The translations under genes were made by a program, and so were the position numbers. A stretch of DNA of 64,000 bases from Herbidospora sakaeratensis. GTDB taxonomy: Bacteria > Actinomycetota > Actinomycetes > Streptosporangiales > Streptosporangiaceae. This document shows positions 56,630 through 64,000 of the stretch, piece by piece (the stretch's first letter is position 1; the number at the start of each line of letters is the position of its first letter). Where the stretch lies: NCBI RefSeq assembly GCF_001570525.1, contig NZ_BBXC01000013.1, positions 310,001 to 374,000 on the forward strand, given 5' to 3'. The notes beneath the pieces were generated by a model. The model was not told where the DNA came from. It saw only the letters and a program-made list of their open reading frames with translations, and did no database searches.

Positions 56630-58936
56630 ATGGTCAATAGCGCTGGCGAAGACGGCATCGCCGCTCTCACCGTTGCCTTCGAGCGCTTCCTGGCCGGCGA
56701 GCCCGTCGAGAGCGCCGTTCGCGACGGCGTGCTGGCGTCATGGCGGCGGTGCCTGCGCGGGGGCATCACGCCCGACCACATATCCATCGTGTTCCACCCG
56801 GACATCGACACGGACGGCGAGTTCGTCTTTGCCGCCGTACCTGTGCTCGATCAGCTGGAATCCCAGGTCTCCGGTATCAAGGTGGCGGCGGCTCTCGCCG
56901 ACGAGCGGGCGAGGATCCTGCGGCTGCGGGCCGGGGAACCGGCGGTCCGCACGTGGCTGGACCGGCTGCCGATCCAGCCCGGCCTCGGGTTCACAGAGGA
57001 GGCCGGTGGCACCAACGCGCTCGGCACCGCACTGGCCGAGCGACGTCCGGCGCTCATCCGCGGCAGGGAACACTTCGCCGACGCGCTGCGCACGCTCGCC
57101 TGCGCGGCCGCTCCCATCCGCGACCCGATCAGCGGCCGCATCCGCGGCGTCCTCGATCTGGCCTGCCCGGACCGGTACGCCGATCCGGCGATGCTCGCCC
57201 TGGTCACGACCGCGGCCAGAAGCATCGAACAACGTCTGCTCGAGCAGAACTCCGAACGGGAACAGGCGTCGCTCCGGGCCTTCCTCCACGCCAGGCGCCG
57301 GGCCCGGGGGGCGGGGGTCACGCTGGTGGACAGCGGCTGGCCGGACGACGCTTCCGCCGCCTCAACCGTGTCCGCGGACGACCGGCTTCGTATCCTGGAG
57401 AAGGCCGCGGAACTGAGCTCGGCCGAGCACGTGGGCGTCGCGATGGTGCCGCTGTCGCAGGGCCGCACCGCCCTGCTGCTCAGCCGCCCGGATGGCACGC
57501 ACCGCACCGCGGTCGAGGCCATCGTGGACTGCGGCGCGTCCCGGCACGTGACATCGGTCTCGTGGCCCGGTCACCGGCCACCCGTCCCACCCGTCCCGGC
57601 CGCCCCGGACACCGCGACCGACGGGTGGCTGCTCGCCGTGAGCGAGCCCGCCATCGGCCGGCTCGCCCTGCAGGCACGCGCACGACTCAGCCTGCTGTGC
57701 GAGGCGGGTTGCCGGATAGGCACCACTCTCGACGTGACCCAGACCGCGAAGGAACTGGCCGAGGTCGCCGTCCCGCGGTTCGCCGACTACGTCGGCGTCG
57801 ATCTCTCCGACCGCGTGCTGCGCGGAGAGGAGCCCGCCCCCATCTACGCGGGGCTACGCCGGGTCGCCCTCAGGGGCGTCACGAAAGGGTCCTGCCTGTA
57901 TCAGGCCGGGGCGCTCATCCACCCGCTCCCGTCCACGCCGCAGGCCCGCAGCGTAGCCGCCGAGCAGCCGATACTCGAACTGGTGCTGGCCACCAACCTC
58001 GGCTGGATGGCACAGGATCCCGAACGCTGCCAGCGGGTCTGCGCGCACGGCATCCACTCCCTCATCGCGGCGCCGATGCGGACCCGCGGCATCACCCTCG
58101 GAATAGTGAACTTCTATCGCTCCGAGGTCAGTGACGCGTTCGAGGAGGACGACCTCTCCCTGGCCGAGGAACTGGTCAACCGCGCGGCGGTGTGCGTCGA
58201 CAACGCCCGCCGCTACACCCACGAGCACACGATATCCACCGAGCTGGAACAGGCCACCACGTCACTGAGACAGTCGCTCGATCGTCAGCGGCGCTTCACC
58301 ACCGACGCCTCTCACGAACTGCGCACTCCTCTGGCCGGGCTGCGAGTCCAACTGGAGGAAGCAGGACTCCACCCCGACGAGACCGACCTCGCCGACCTGC
58401 TCCGGCACGCGCTGAGCGATGTCGACCGGCTGCAGGCCATCCTCACCGACCTCCTCCTGCTGGCCCGGATCGGCGACGCCCCGTCCACCACCCTGGAGCA
58501 CGTCGACCTCGTCGAACTCGCCGAAACCGAAACCTCGCGCCGGATCGGCGACCCCCACCCGACCCGACTCGATCTCACCCCCGGTGTGCTGGCCAACGGC
58601 GTCCCCATCCAGATCTACCGGGTGCTGAACAACCTGCTCGACAACGCGCAGCGGCACGCCGCCCACGCCGTCGTGGTAGGGGTGCGACGCAGCGACGGCA
58701 TGGCCGAACTCAGCGTCACCGACGACGGTCCGGGGGTTCCCCCAGCGGAGCGCGAGCACATCTTCCAGCCCTTCACCCGGCTGGACACCGCGCGCAGCCG
58801 TGACATCGGCGGCACCGGGCTCGGCCTGGCCATCGCCCGCGACATCGCCCATGCCCACCACGGCACCCTGCGTGTCGAGGACGCGCCTCCGAACGGAGCG
58901 CGCTTCGTCCTTCGCCTCCCACTCGCCGACCCATGA
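56630..58936 (+). CDS. GAF-domain sensor histidine kinase
   Basis: A 768-residue soluble kinase. The N-terminal part (LASWRRCLRGGITPD, then GLGFTEEAGGTNALGTALAE) matches the GAF sensor of AcoR-like activators. A second GAF follows at about 355-535 (IGTTLDVTQTAKELAEVAVP). Then come a HisKA helix with H562 in TTDASHELRTPLAGL, and a HATPase domain (NLLDNAQRHA, VTDDGPGVP, GGTGLGLAIARDIAH). No membrane helix, no adjacent response regulator. ATG at 56630 behind GGAAGGG. Its sensor N-terminus is closely related to the protein at 59048, so the two probably respond to the same or a similar ligand. Confidence 0.85.
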   Translation: MVNSAGEDGIAALTVAFERFLAGEPVESAVRDGVLASWRRCLRGGITPDHISIVFHPDIDTDGEFVFAAVPVLDQLESQVSGIKVAAALADERARILRLRAGEPAVRTWLDRLPIQPGLGFTEEAGGTNALGTALAERRPALIRGREHFADALRTLACAAAPIRDPISGRIRGVLDLACPDRYADPAMLALVTTAARSIEQRLLEQNSEREQASLRAFLHARRRARGAGVTLVDSGWPDDASAASTVSADDRLRILEKAAELSSAEHVGVAMVPLSQGRTALLLSRPDGTHRTAVEAIVDCGASRHVTSVSWPGHRPPVPPVPAAPDTATDGWLLAVSEPAIGRLALQARARLSLLCEAGCRIGTTLDVTQTAKELAEVAVPRFADYVGVDLSDRVLRGEEPAPIYAGLRRVALRGVTKGSCLYQAGALIHPLPSTPQARSVAAEQPILELVLATNLGWMAQDPERCQRVCAHGIHSLIAAPMRTRGITLGIVNFYRSEVSDAFEEDDLSLAEELVNRAAVCVDNARRYTHEHTISTELEQATTSLRQSLDRQRRFTTDASHELRTPLAGLRVQLEEAGLHPDETDLADLLRHALSDVDRLQAILTDLLLLARIGDAPSTTLEHVDLVELAETETSRRIGDPHPTRLDLTPGVLANGVPIQIYRVLNNLLDNAQRHAAHAVVVGVRRSDGMAELSVTDDGPGVPPAEREHIFQPFTRLDTARSRDIGGTGLGLAIARDIAHAHHGTLRVEDAPPNGARFVLRLPLADP

Positions 58937-58962
58937 AACGGCCGTGGAAAATTGATTACCCT

Positions 58963-59007
58963 TTGACCGTCAATGAGAATAATGATGCCATTTGTCAATA
59001 TTATTGA
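58963..59007 (+). promoter_or_regulatory. AT-rich promoter region with two palindromes before the GAF protein
   Basis: TTGAC-C-GTCAA (58963-58973) and TCAATA-T-TATTGA (58995-59007) are perfect palindromes 21 bases apart in an AT-rich gap between the two GAF genes. TTGACC can double as -35. Two dyads before an orphan sensor gene suggest a regulator binds here; which one is unknown. Confidence 0.5.
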
Positions 59008-59047
59008 GATACGTGCTTAGTCGGAGGGAGCTTTGGGAGCGAGTCGA

Positions 59048-59902
59048 ATGACAGGCGTCGTGGACTTGGAGCGGTTCCTGGACGGAAAGCTCACAGCGAG
59101 CGAAGTACGCACTCCGATCTTGAATTCGTGGCAGCGGTGTCAGGCCGCGGGGCTCACTCCCGACACCGCCCGCCCACGCCAGTTCAACGATCTGGACTTC
59201 GACTGCGAGCTGGTGCGCGCGGCCCGGCCCGTGTTCGCGCGGCTGCAGACCGCAGTCGCGGGCACCCCGACGGGCATGTTCCTGGGCGATGCGACGGGCG
59301 TGATGTTCCTGCGCAACGTGGGCGAGAAAGCCCAGGCCAGGAACCTGGACGCGGTCGGCGCCGCCCCCGGCTTCAGCTACGCCGAGCCGGACATCGGCAC
59401 CACCGCCTTCGGCTCGGCGCTGGTGGAACGGCGAACCTGCCGGGTCGTGGGCAACGAACACTTCTCGGCGAACCTCCACGGGCTCACCGCCGTGGCCACA
59501 CCGATCCGGAACCCGCTCAGCGGGCGCATGGCCGGCGTCATCAGCATCACCTGCCCGGCCGCCAGGGCGAGCAGGGCGATGACGGCCCTGGCCCGGCAGT
59601 CGGCCACCGGTGTCGAGCAGCGGCTGCTCGAACTGAGCAGCGAACACGAGCGTGCCCTGATGGAGGAGTTCCTCCGGGCGAAGAGGCTCAGAGCCGGAAC
59701 CCCCGTACCGGGTTCCGCGCCCGGGGACCTGTGCCACCACGATCGGCTCACCCTGGAGGACGCCGCCGTGCGGCTGGTCGCGCAGGGCAGGGGAGCGGTG
59801 GTGGACGTCACCCTCTCCGATGGCCGCATCGCCACGCTCGTGGCCCAGCCGATGAGCGATTCCCCCGGCATCGCGGTAGAGGTCTGGTTCACCGCCGGCT
59901 AG
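59048..59902 (+). CDS. Stand-alone GAF sensor protein, AcoR N-terminus-like
   Basis: A 284-residue protein. PILNSWQRCQAAGLTPD and then EPDIGTTAFGSALVERRTCR, NEHFSANLHGLTAVATPIRN are the GAF sensor region of AcoR/sigma-54-activator-like proteins. No AAA or helix-turn-helix output domain follows; the last 70 residues form a small domain (LEDAAVRLVAQGRGAVVDVT). It may hand its signal to another protein, such as the kinase upstream. ATG at 59048 is preceded by GGGAGCGAG; a TTG at 59033 is possible but too close to its GGAGGGAG. It is 145 bases upstream-spaced from nothing else, and 209 bases before the SIR2 gene. Confidence 0.75.
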   Translation: MTGVVDLERFLDGKLTASEVRTPILNSWQRCQAAGLTPDTARPRQFNDLDFDCELVRAARPVFARLQTAVAGTPTGMFLGDATGVMFLRNVGEKAQARNLDAVGAAPGFSYAEPDIGTTAFGSALVERRTCRVVGNEHFSANLHGLTAVATPIRNPLSGRMAGVISITCPAARASRAMTALARQSATGVEQRLLELSSEHERALMEEFLRAKRLRAGTPVPGSAPGDLCHHDRLTLEDAAVRLVAQGRGAVVDVTLSDGRIATLVAQPMSDSPGIAVEVWFTAG

Positions 59903-60111
59903 CGCCGGGTTCACCGGAACACATCGAAGCGCCGGATCTCCGCCCGATGGCGACGGGCGAGGCCGATCCACGGCCCGTTTCCGCCGTATTCCGGTGGCAC
60001 GTAGGAGATTCGGTCCGTTCTCCCTGCTTTTCGTCGCTCGCGCCATCGACGCCGCGCAGATCGCATCCCGATCACGCGGATTACGATTGCCTCCCGATCA
60101 GAGGAAACAGA

Positions 60112-63100
60112 ATGGCCCGGGAAGGCGATCTTCGTAAAGCACTCGTCTCGCGACGTGTGCTGTTGTTCTGCGGCGCGGGAATCAGCATGGATCCGCCCTC
60201 GACCCTTCCCGACTGGCACACGCTCCGGGACGAGACCCTCCGCGCGATCGCGGGTCGTGACCCCTTTCTGGCGCCTCACCTGGAGACTCTCCTCGGCCTC
60301 GAAATGCTGGCCGACCCCGCGAAGCACGGGTTGCCACCGGAGGTCGTGGCCTCGGTGCTGAGCGCGGCGACCCCTCGGTATTTCCAGTCGCTCCGATCGC
60401 TCGACCACGGATTCGTCAACCACAATCACCGCCTGACGGCCGCCGCGGCGGCGCACGGTCTGGTCCGCCATGTGGTGACCACCAATTTCGACCGGCTGCT
60501 GGAGCTCGCCCTCGAAGAAGGGGGCGTGCCGTTCCGGGTATACCGGACCGACGAGGAATTCGGCGCGTACCGCGACGACCCCGGCTTCGTTCACGTATTC
60601 AAGATTCACGGTTCTCTCGACATCCCCGAATCGATCATCGCCCGAGTGGAGGACGAGGGACGTGGCCTGGCCGGTCCGAAGGCGGTGGTCCTCCGAGAAC
60701 TGTTACGGGATTTCCTCTTCGCCTTCTGGGGATACAGCGGAGCCGATCTGAAGGTCGACCTGGACTACCTGCAGATGGTCACGATGGCGCCGCAGGCGCG
60801 CGGCTTCGTGTGGAACCAGCACGCGGCCGACGGCTTCCGCGAGCCGGTCAACCCGCACGTCCAGCGACTGGCCGCCCTCTACCGCCGCCGGGGCGTCGTC
60901 GGCTGGGGAGTGGTCCCGGCCGCCCTGAACGCGGCGCTCCCCCCGCACGACCGGGTCGACCTCCGGCCGGGCACGGCCGATGAGATCGCCGCGCACCGCC
61001 AGGCCCGGACCGCTGAGCTCACGACGTCGCTGGCGGCGTGGGCGTCGGAGTCGCTGTCCGCCGAAGTCGCGCTGCTCGTCTTCGGCCGTCTGCTGCGCAA
61101 GGCCGGGGAGGTCCAGTCGTCGGCGAGCTGCTTCCTGAAGCTGTACGAGAGAGGGACGCCAGCCGACGACCTGAGCATCACCACCCGAGCCCTGACCGAA
61201 CTGGGCGAGCTGTACGCGGAGGCCGGAGAAGGGCTCGTGGCGGACGACTACCTGCAACGCGCCAACGAACTCGCCCGTTCGGCGGGCGACATCGTCACGA
61301 CCCTCCAGACCGCCGTAACCCGGGGGATCCGGACCGCGCGCAGGGGGCAGCCGATCCCCGCGCTGCTGCGCTACGGGTTCGCCGAGCACCTCACCCGATG
61401 GGAAGGCTCCGACACCAGCCGGCGCCAGATCAGCATCGGCCTCGCCGACGTGCTGGTCCAGCTCCAGGCCCCTGAGGCAGCCCTGGAGCGCTACCAGTCA
61501 GCCGCCGGAGAGGCGCACGCGGCGGGCGCGAAGGAGGAACTCGCGGAGATCCTCTACCGCATCGGCGTCTTCTACGAGGAGAACGGCGACCCGGCGGCGG
61601 CTGCCGTCCACCTCGAAGAGGCGGTGGAGCTGGCGACGTGGCTCGGGTCGCGGTGGAGCCGCGACACCTACCGGCTCCGGCTGGAGTCCCTCACCGGCGC
61701 GGCCGGACGCGGCGAGACACTCGACCGCGTGGTGGCCGATTCACTGCGGGTCGGCAACGTCCACATGGAACAGCACGCGCTGGTGGACGCGGTCGCCCTG
61801 CGACCCGACGGAGAACACGCTGAGGAGATCCTCGCCGCCGCCGGGGATTACGCCGCCAAATTCGGCGACGCCACTCTCACCGCCAAGGTCCTGATCGCCC
61901 GCACGCGCGTCCACACCGGCGGCGAGGCCTCCGCCGATCTCGTGGACGCGATCGAAGGCGCCCTCCTCGGCCACTATGGCCTCGGCTCACCGGAATCGGT
62001 GGCCCGGCTGTCCGGGTGGCTGGTCGACACGCAGTGGCCCGACCTGGGTTCGGAAGCCCTCACCTGGCTCGAACGCGCGGTCGCGATCGGCCTCAGGGCG
62101 CAGCGGGTCGACCCCGCCCTCATCGACAAACGCGAAGTCGCGAAGGGGCGGCTGGGCAGGGCCGGCTATCCCGCAGACTGGGCTGCCTTCACCGCGGCCC
62201 TCACCTCCGCGTGGCCGGGCATGACCGGCGAGCTCGCCGCCGTCGCCCGCGAGTGGAGGGTGTCCACCCGCCGGCTCGGAAAGGCGGGACGACGATTCGC
62301 GGGCACCTTCGGGCGCTGCGTCGCGGTCATGCGGAAGATCGCCGTCCGGGCGAAGAAGAGGCGGGAGGCGGGCGACGCGGAAGGAGCTCTCACCGTCCTG
62401 CGCGCGCTGCGGGACACCGCGGTGAAGTTCGGCGACCCCCAGCTCGCCGCCACGTTGTCCAACGAGATCGGCCACTGTCTCCTCGACCTGGACCGGCCCG
62501 CGGAGGCGGTGGGCGCCTACCTGCACGCCGCCCAGTCCGCCGCGGACGCCTCGGACCTGGCCGAGTCGGTCGACGGTCTCTACAACGCGGGACGCGCCCA
62601 CGAGGAACTGGCCCGATGGCCGGAGGCGGAGCTGAACTACCAGCTGGCGCACGACCAGCTGCTGGTCCGCCCGGACCTGCGTACTCTGCTGAAGATCACA
62701 TTGGGCTTGGGTGAGGCGCGCAGACATCTGGGCGACAACGTCCGCGCGAAGGACGCCTTCGGCCAGGCCGAGATCTACGCCCGCGCCCTGCGCGACGAGC
62801 AGCTCATCGAGCAGGTCGTGACGCGCCTGGGCAAGGTCTGCTGGGACCTCGGAGAGTTCGAGATCTCGATCCGCTACCGCGAGGAGAGGCGTGGCCTGTG
62901 CGAACGCCGTGGCGAGAACGGCGCGGCGACCCTCATCTCCCTCCTGATCGCGAACACCTACCACGAGAAGCTGCGGCGGCCCGGCGATGCCCTGCCGTTC
63001 TACCGCCGCGCCCTCGAAGGGACCCCGGATCCAGACGGCACGGTGCGGGAGCGGATGCTGCGCTGCGAGCGCGACCTCGCCGAACGGCCGCCTGAGACGC

Positions 63101-63750
63101 GGCTCCTCGACCTCCTGCGCCGCCACGACGGCCGGCCCGCCGCGCTGGCCGTCAGGTTGGCGCTCGCCACCGACTTCAACGTCTGGCACTTCGAGCTACG
63201 CAGTTTCTGCGCCTGGTACGAACGTGTCTGGGACGGCCGGATCCCGCCGATCGTCGGCGGCGAGCCCCGGATCCCGGTATGGGCCCTGATGGCGATCAAG
63301 CAGCTCATCGCCTTCGCACGCGCGGACCGGCTGCGTGGAGAACCATCCGCCGCGATCGCGCTGCTGGACCTGGCGCAGACCTTCGCCGACGCGTTCGACA
63401 TCCCTCAGGGCGCGTACGCCGTACTGACCGAACGGGCCCGGCAGAGCGGGCCGGAAGACGCCGCCGACCACCTCAGGGAAGCCCGGACGATCAGGTCGGA
63501 CTTCCGGAAGTGGGCGCGCGATCAGCGGGCCGACGTGGTCGTCACCGGAAACGGCCATGTCATACCGGCGTGGTCCCAGCTCGGCGTTCTCCTGGTGGAA
63601 CACGGTAAGGGGATCGTCTCGCAGCCGCGGCTGCGTGTGGTGACGACCTTGGTGGAGGCGGCGCAGCTGTACTCGTTCGAGCATCCGCTGTGGCGCGGGC
63701 CCAGGCGTTTCCGGCGTACGCGGGGCAAGAGCCGGTGGAAGTCACCCTGA
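60112..63750 (+). CDS. SIR2-like domain-TPR protein, candidate phage-defence NADase
   Basis: A 1212-residue soluble protein. Residues 1-230 are a SIR2-like domain: LLFCGAGIS (17-25), VVTTNFDRLLELA (121-133), catalytic-type H166 in FKIHGSLD, and GYSGADLKVDLDYL (207-220). The rest is alpha-helical tetratricopeptide-like repeats (for example ALTELGELYAEAGEGLVADD). SIR2-TPR fusions such as those in several anti-phage systems destroy NAD+ after sensing infection; the repeats are the sensor. ATG at 60112 has AGAGGAAAC upstream. Codon 198 (60703-60705) is a rare TTA. It stands alone with a 209-base gap before it, so it could act as a single-gene system. Defence is inferred from architecture. Confidence 0.8.
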   Translation: MAREGDLRKALVSRRVLLFCGAGISMDPPSTLPDWHTLRDETLRAIAGRDPFLAPHLETLLGLEMLADPAKHGLPPEVVASVLSAATPRYFQSLRSLDHGFVNHNHRLTAAAAAHGLVRHVVTTNFDRLLELALEEGGVPFRVYRTDEEFGAYRDDPGFVHVFKIHGSLDIPESIIARVEDEGRGLAGPKAVVLRELLRDFLFAFWGYSGADLKVDLDYLQMVTMAPQARGFVWNQHAADGFREPVNPHVQRLAALYRRRGVVGWGVVPAALNAALPPHDRVDLRPGTADEIAAHRQARTAELTTSLAAWASESLSAEVALLVFGRLLRKAGEVQSSASCFLKLYERGTPADDLSITTRALTELGELYAEAGEGLVADDYLQRANELARSAGDIVTTLQTAVTRGIRTARRGQPIPALLRYGFAEHLTRWEGSDTSRRQISIGLADVLVQLQAPEAALERYQSAAGEAHAAGAKEELAEILYRIGVFYEENGDPAAAAVHLEEAVELATWLGSRWSRDTYRLRLESLTGAAGRGETLDRVVADSLRVGNVHMEQHALVDAVALRPDGEHAEEILAAAGDYAAKFGDATLTAKVLIARTRVHTGGEASADLVDAIEGALLGHYGLGSPESVARLSGWLVDTQWPDLGSEALTWLERAVAIGLRAQRVDPALIDKREVAKGRLGRAGYPADWAAFTAALTSAWPGMTGELAAVAREWRVSTRRLGKAGRRFAGTFGRCVAVMRKIAVRAKKRREAGDAEGALTVLRALRDTAVKFGDPQLAATLSNEIGHCLLDLDRPAEAVGAYLHAAQSAADASDLAESVDGLYNAGRAHEELARWPEAELNYQLAHDQLLVRPDLRTLLKITLGLGEARRHLGDNVRAKDAFGQAEIYARALRDEQLIEQVVTRLGKVCWDLGEFEISIRYREERRGLCERRGENGAATLISLLIANTYHEKLRRPGDALPFYRRALEGTPDPDGTVRERMLRCERDLAERPPETRLLDLLRRHDGRPAALAVRLALATDFNVWHFELRSFCAWYERVWDGRIPPIVGGEPRIPVWALMAIKQLIAFARADRLRGEPSAAIALLDLAQTFADAFDIPQGAYAVLTERARQSGPEDAADHLREARTIRSDFRKWARDQRADVVVTGNGHVIPAWSQLGVLLVEHGKGIVSQPRLRVVTTLVEAAQLYSFEHPLWRGPRRFRRTRGKSRWKSP

Positions 63751-63927
63751 CCGCGGTCGCCCTCGCAGGATGGCCCGTTCGGCCGGAGGTCGCATCGTCC
63801 GGCCTGGGCCTGACCAGCGAGGCGCGGATGGGGAACGTCTTTCGTCCTGCGTGGACCGCTGATGAGCAGCCGGCGGCGAGCTTTCCGTCGATCTGCCCGG
63901 CCATCGTCCGCACCCTAGCCTGAGGCC

Positions 63928-64000
63928 ATGACGAAGAACTGGCCCGACGTCCGCCGATACTTCCTGAGCGACACGGTCGCCCATGTCGCGACCCTCCTGC
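63928..64000 (+). CDS. Partial gene at window end, possibly PNPOx-fold protein
   Basis: ATG at 63928 follows TGAGG and opens a frame to the window edge. The 24 residues visible (KNWPDVRRYFLSDTVAHVAT in part) resemble the start of pyridoxamine-phosphate-oxidase-fold, F420/FMN-dependent proteins, which begin with FLxxxxVAHLAT. Too short for a firm call. Confidence 0.45.
   Translation, partial: MTKNWPDVRRYFLSDTVAHVATLL

Noticed and set aside
60112-63750. Housekeeping NAD-dependent protein deacetylase
   Set aside because: The SIR2 core is of the defence-type SIR2-like family, lacks the four-cysteine zinc module, and is fused to about 1000 residues of helical repeats.
18741-64000. TcB or TcC (SpvB/RHS) genes
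   Set aside because: No YD-repeat or SpvB-like sequence was seen in any long frame of the window.

Overview
The window is GC-rich, gene-dense DNA with GTG and TTG starts, ATGA/GTGA stop-start overlaps, scarce TTA codons, many two-component and Ser/Thr kinases, and WD40/STAND proteins. This fits a soil actinomycete, probably Streptosporangiales or a close relative; the rank is inference, since there is no rRNA gene. I saw no tRNA, rRNA, CRISPR array or insertion sequence.

1-6767: a hexuronate locus. A truncated glucuronate isomerase (uxaC, minus) faces a five-gene operon: lipoprotein binding protein, ABC ATPase, two permeases and a D-mannonate dehydratase with its whole active site. Both promoters of the divergent region carry a LacI-type box just after a TTGACA. 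6773-7592: a decayed epoxide hydrolase.

7600-20672: the most unusual part. A 3624-residue TcA-type toxin/translocase contains about 20 hemopexin-like blades. It is followed 14 bases later by a 643-residue protein with HAE and CxxC motifs of a zinc nucleic-acid deaminase, resembling the OTT_1508-like family. No TcB or TcC gene lies in the window. I read this as a two-gene injection system in which a separate deaminase is the candidate payload.

20684-34493: catabolism of aromatic, probably methoxylated, compounds. First comes an IclR-controlled set (MFS transporter, SDR, CoA-ligase-like enzyme, zinc dehydrogenase) sharing one operator at two promoters. Then a two-component system lies beside genes for a folate-dependent O-demethylase (LigM), extradiol dioxygenase (LigA/LigB), GalB hydratase, LigK/GalC aldolase, a methylesterase-like hydrolase, a methylene-THF reductase-like protein and a muconolactone-isomerase-like protein. 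A repeated TGACGTAG box, probably bound by the response regulator, lies before four transcription starts, several of which look leaderless. A strong hairpin ends the operon.

34508-45423: signalling and small regulatory units: a Ser/Thr kinase with beta-propeller tail, an orphan sensor kinase, an ArsR-SRPBCC operon facing a GNAT-SDR operon, a MerR regulator with a Cys-rich partner, and a secreted metallopeptidase pair.

45442-56022: a minus-strand run reading secreted small protein, membrane protein, ABC ATPase, ABC permease, HTH-STAND-WD40 protein; then a secreted subtilase with a probably leaderless message and a divergent regulator.

56023-64000: two GAF sensors related at their N-termini (one with a histidine kinase), then a 1212-residue SIR2-TPR protein that resembles NAD-depleting phage-defence effectors, and the first codons of one more gene.
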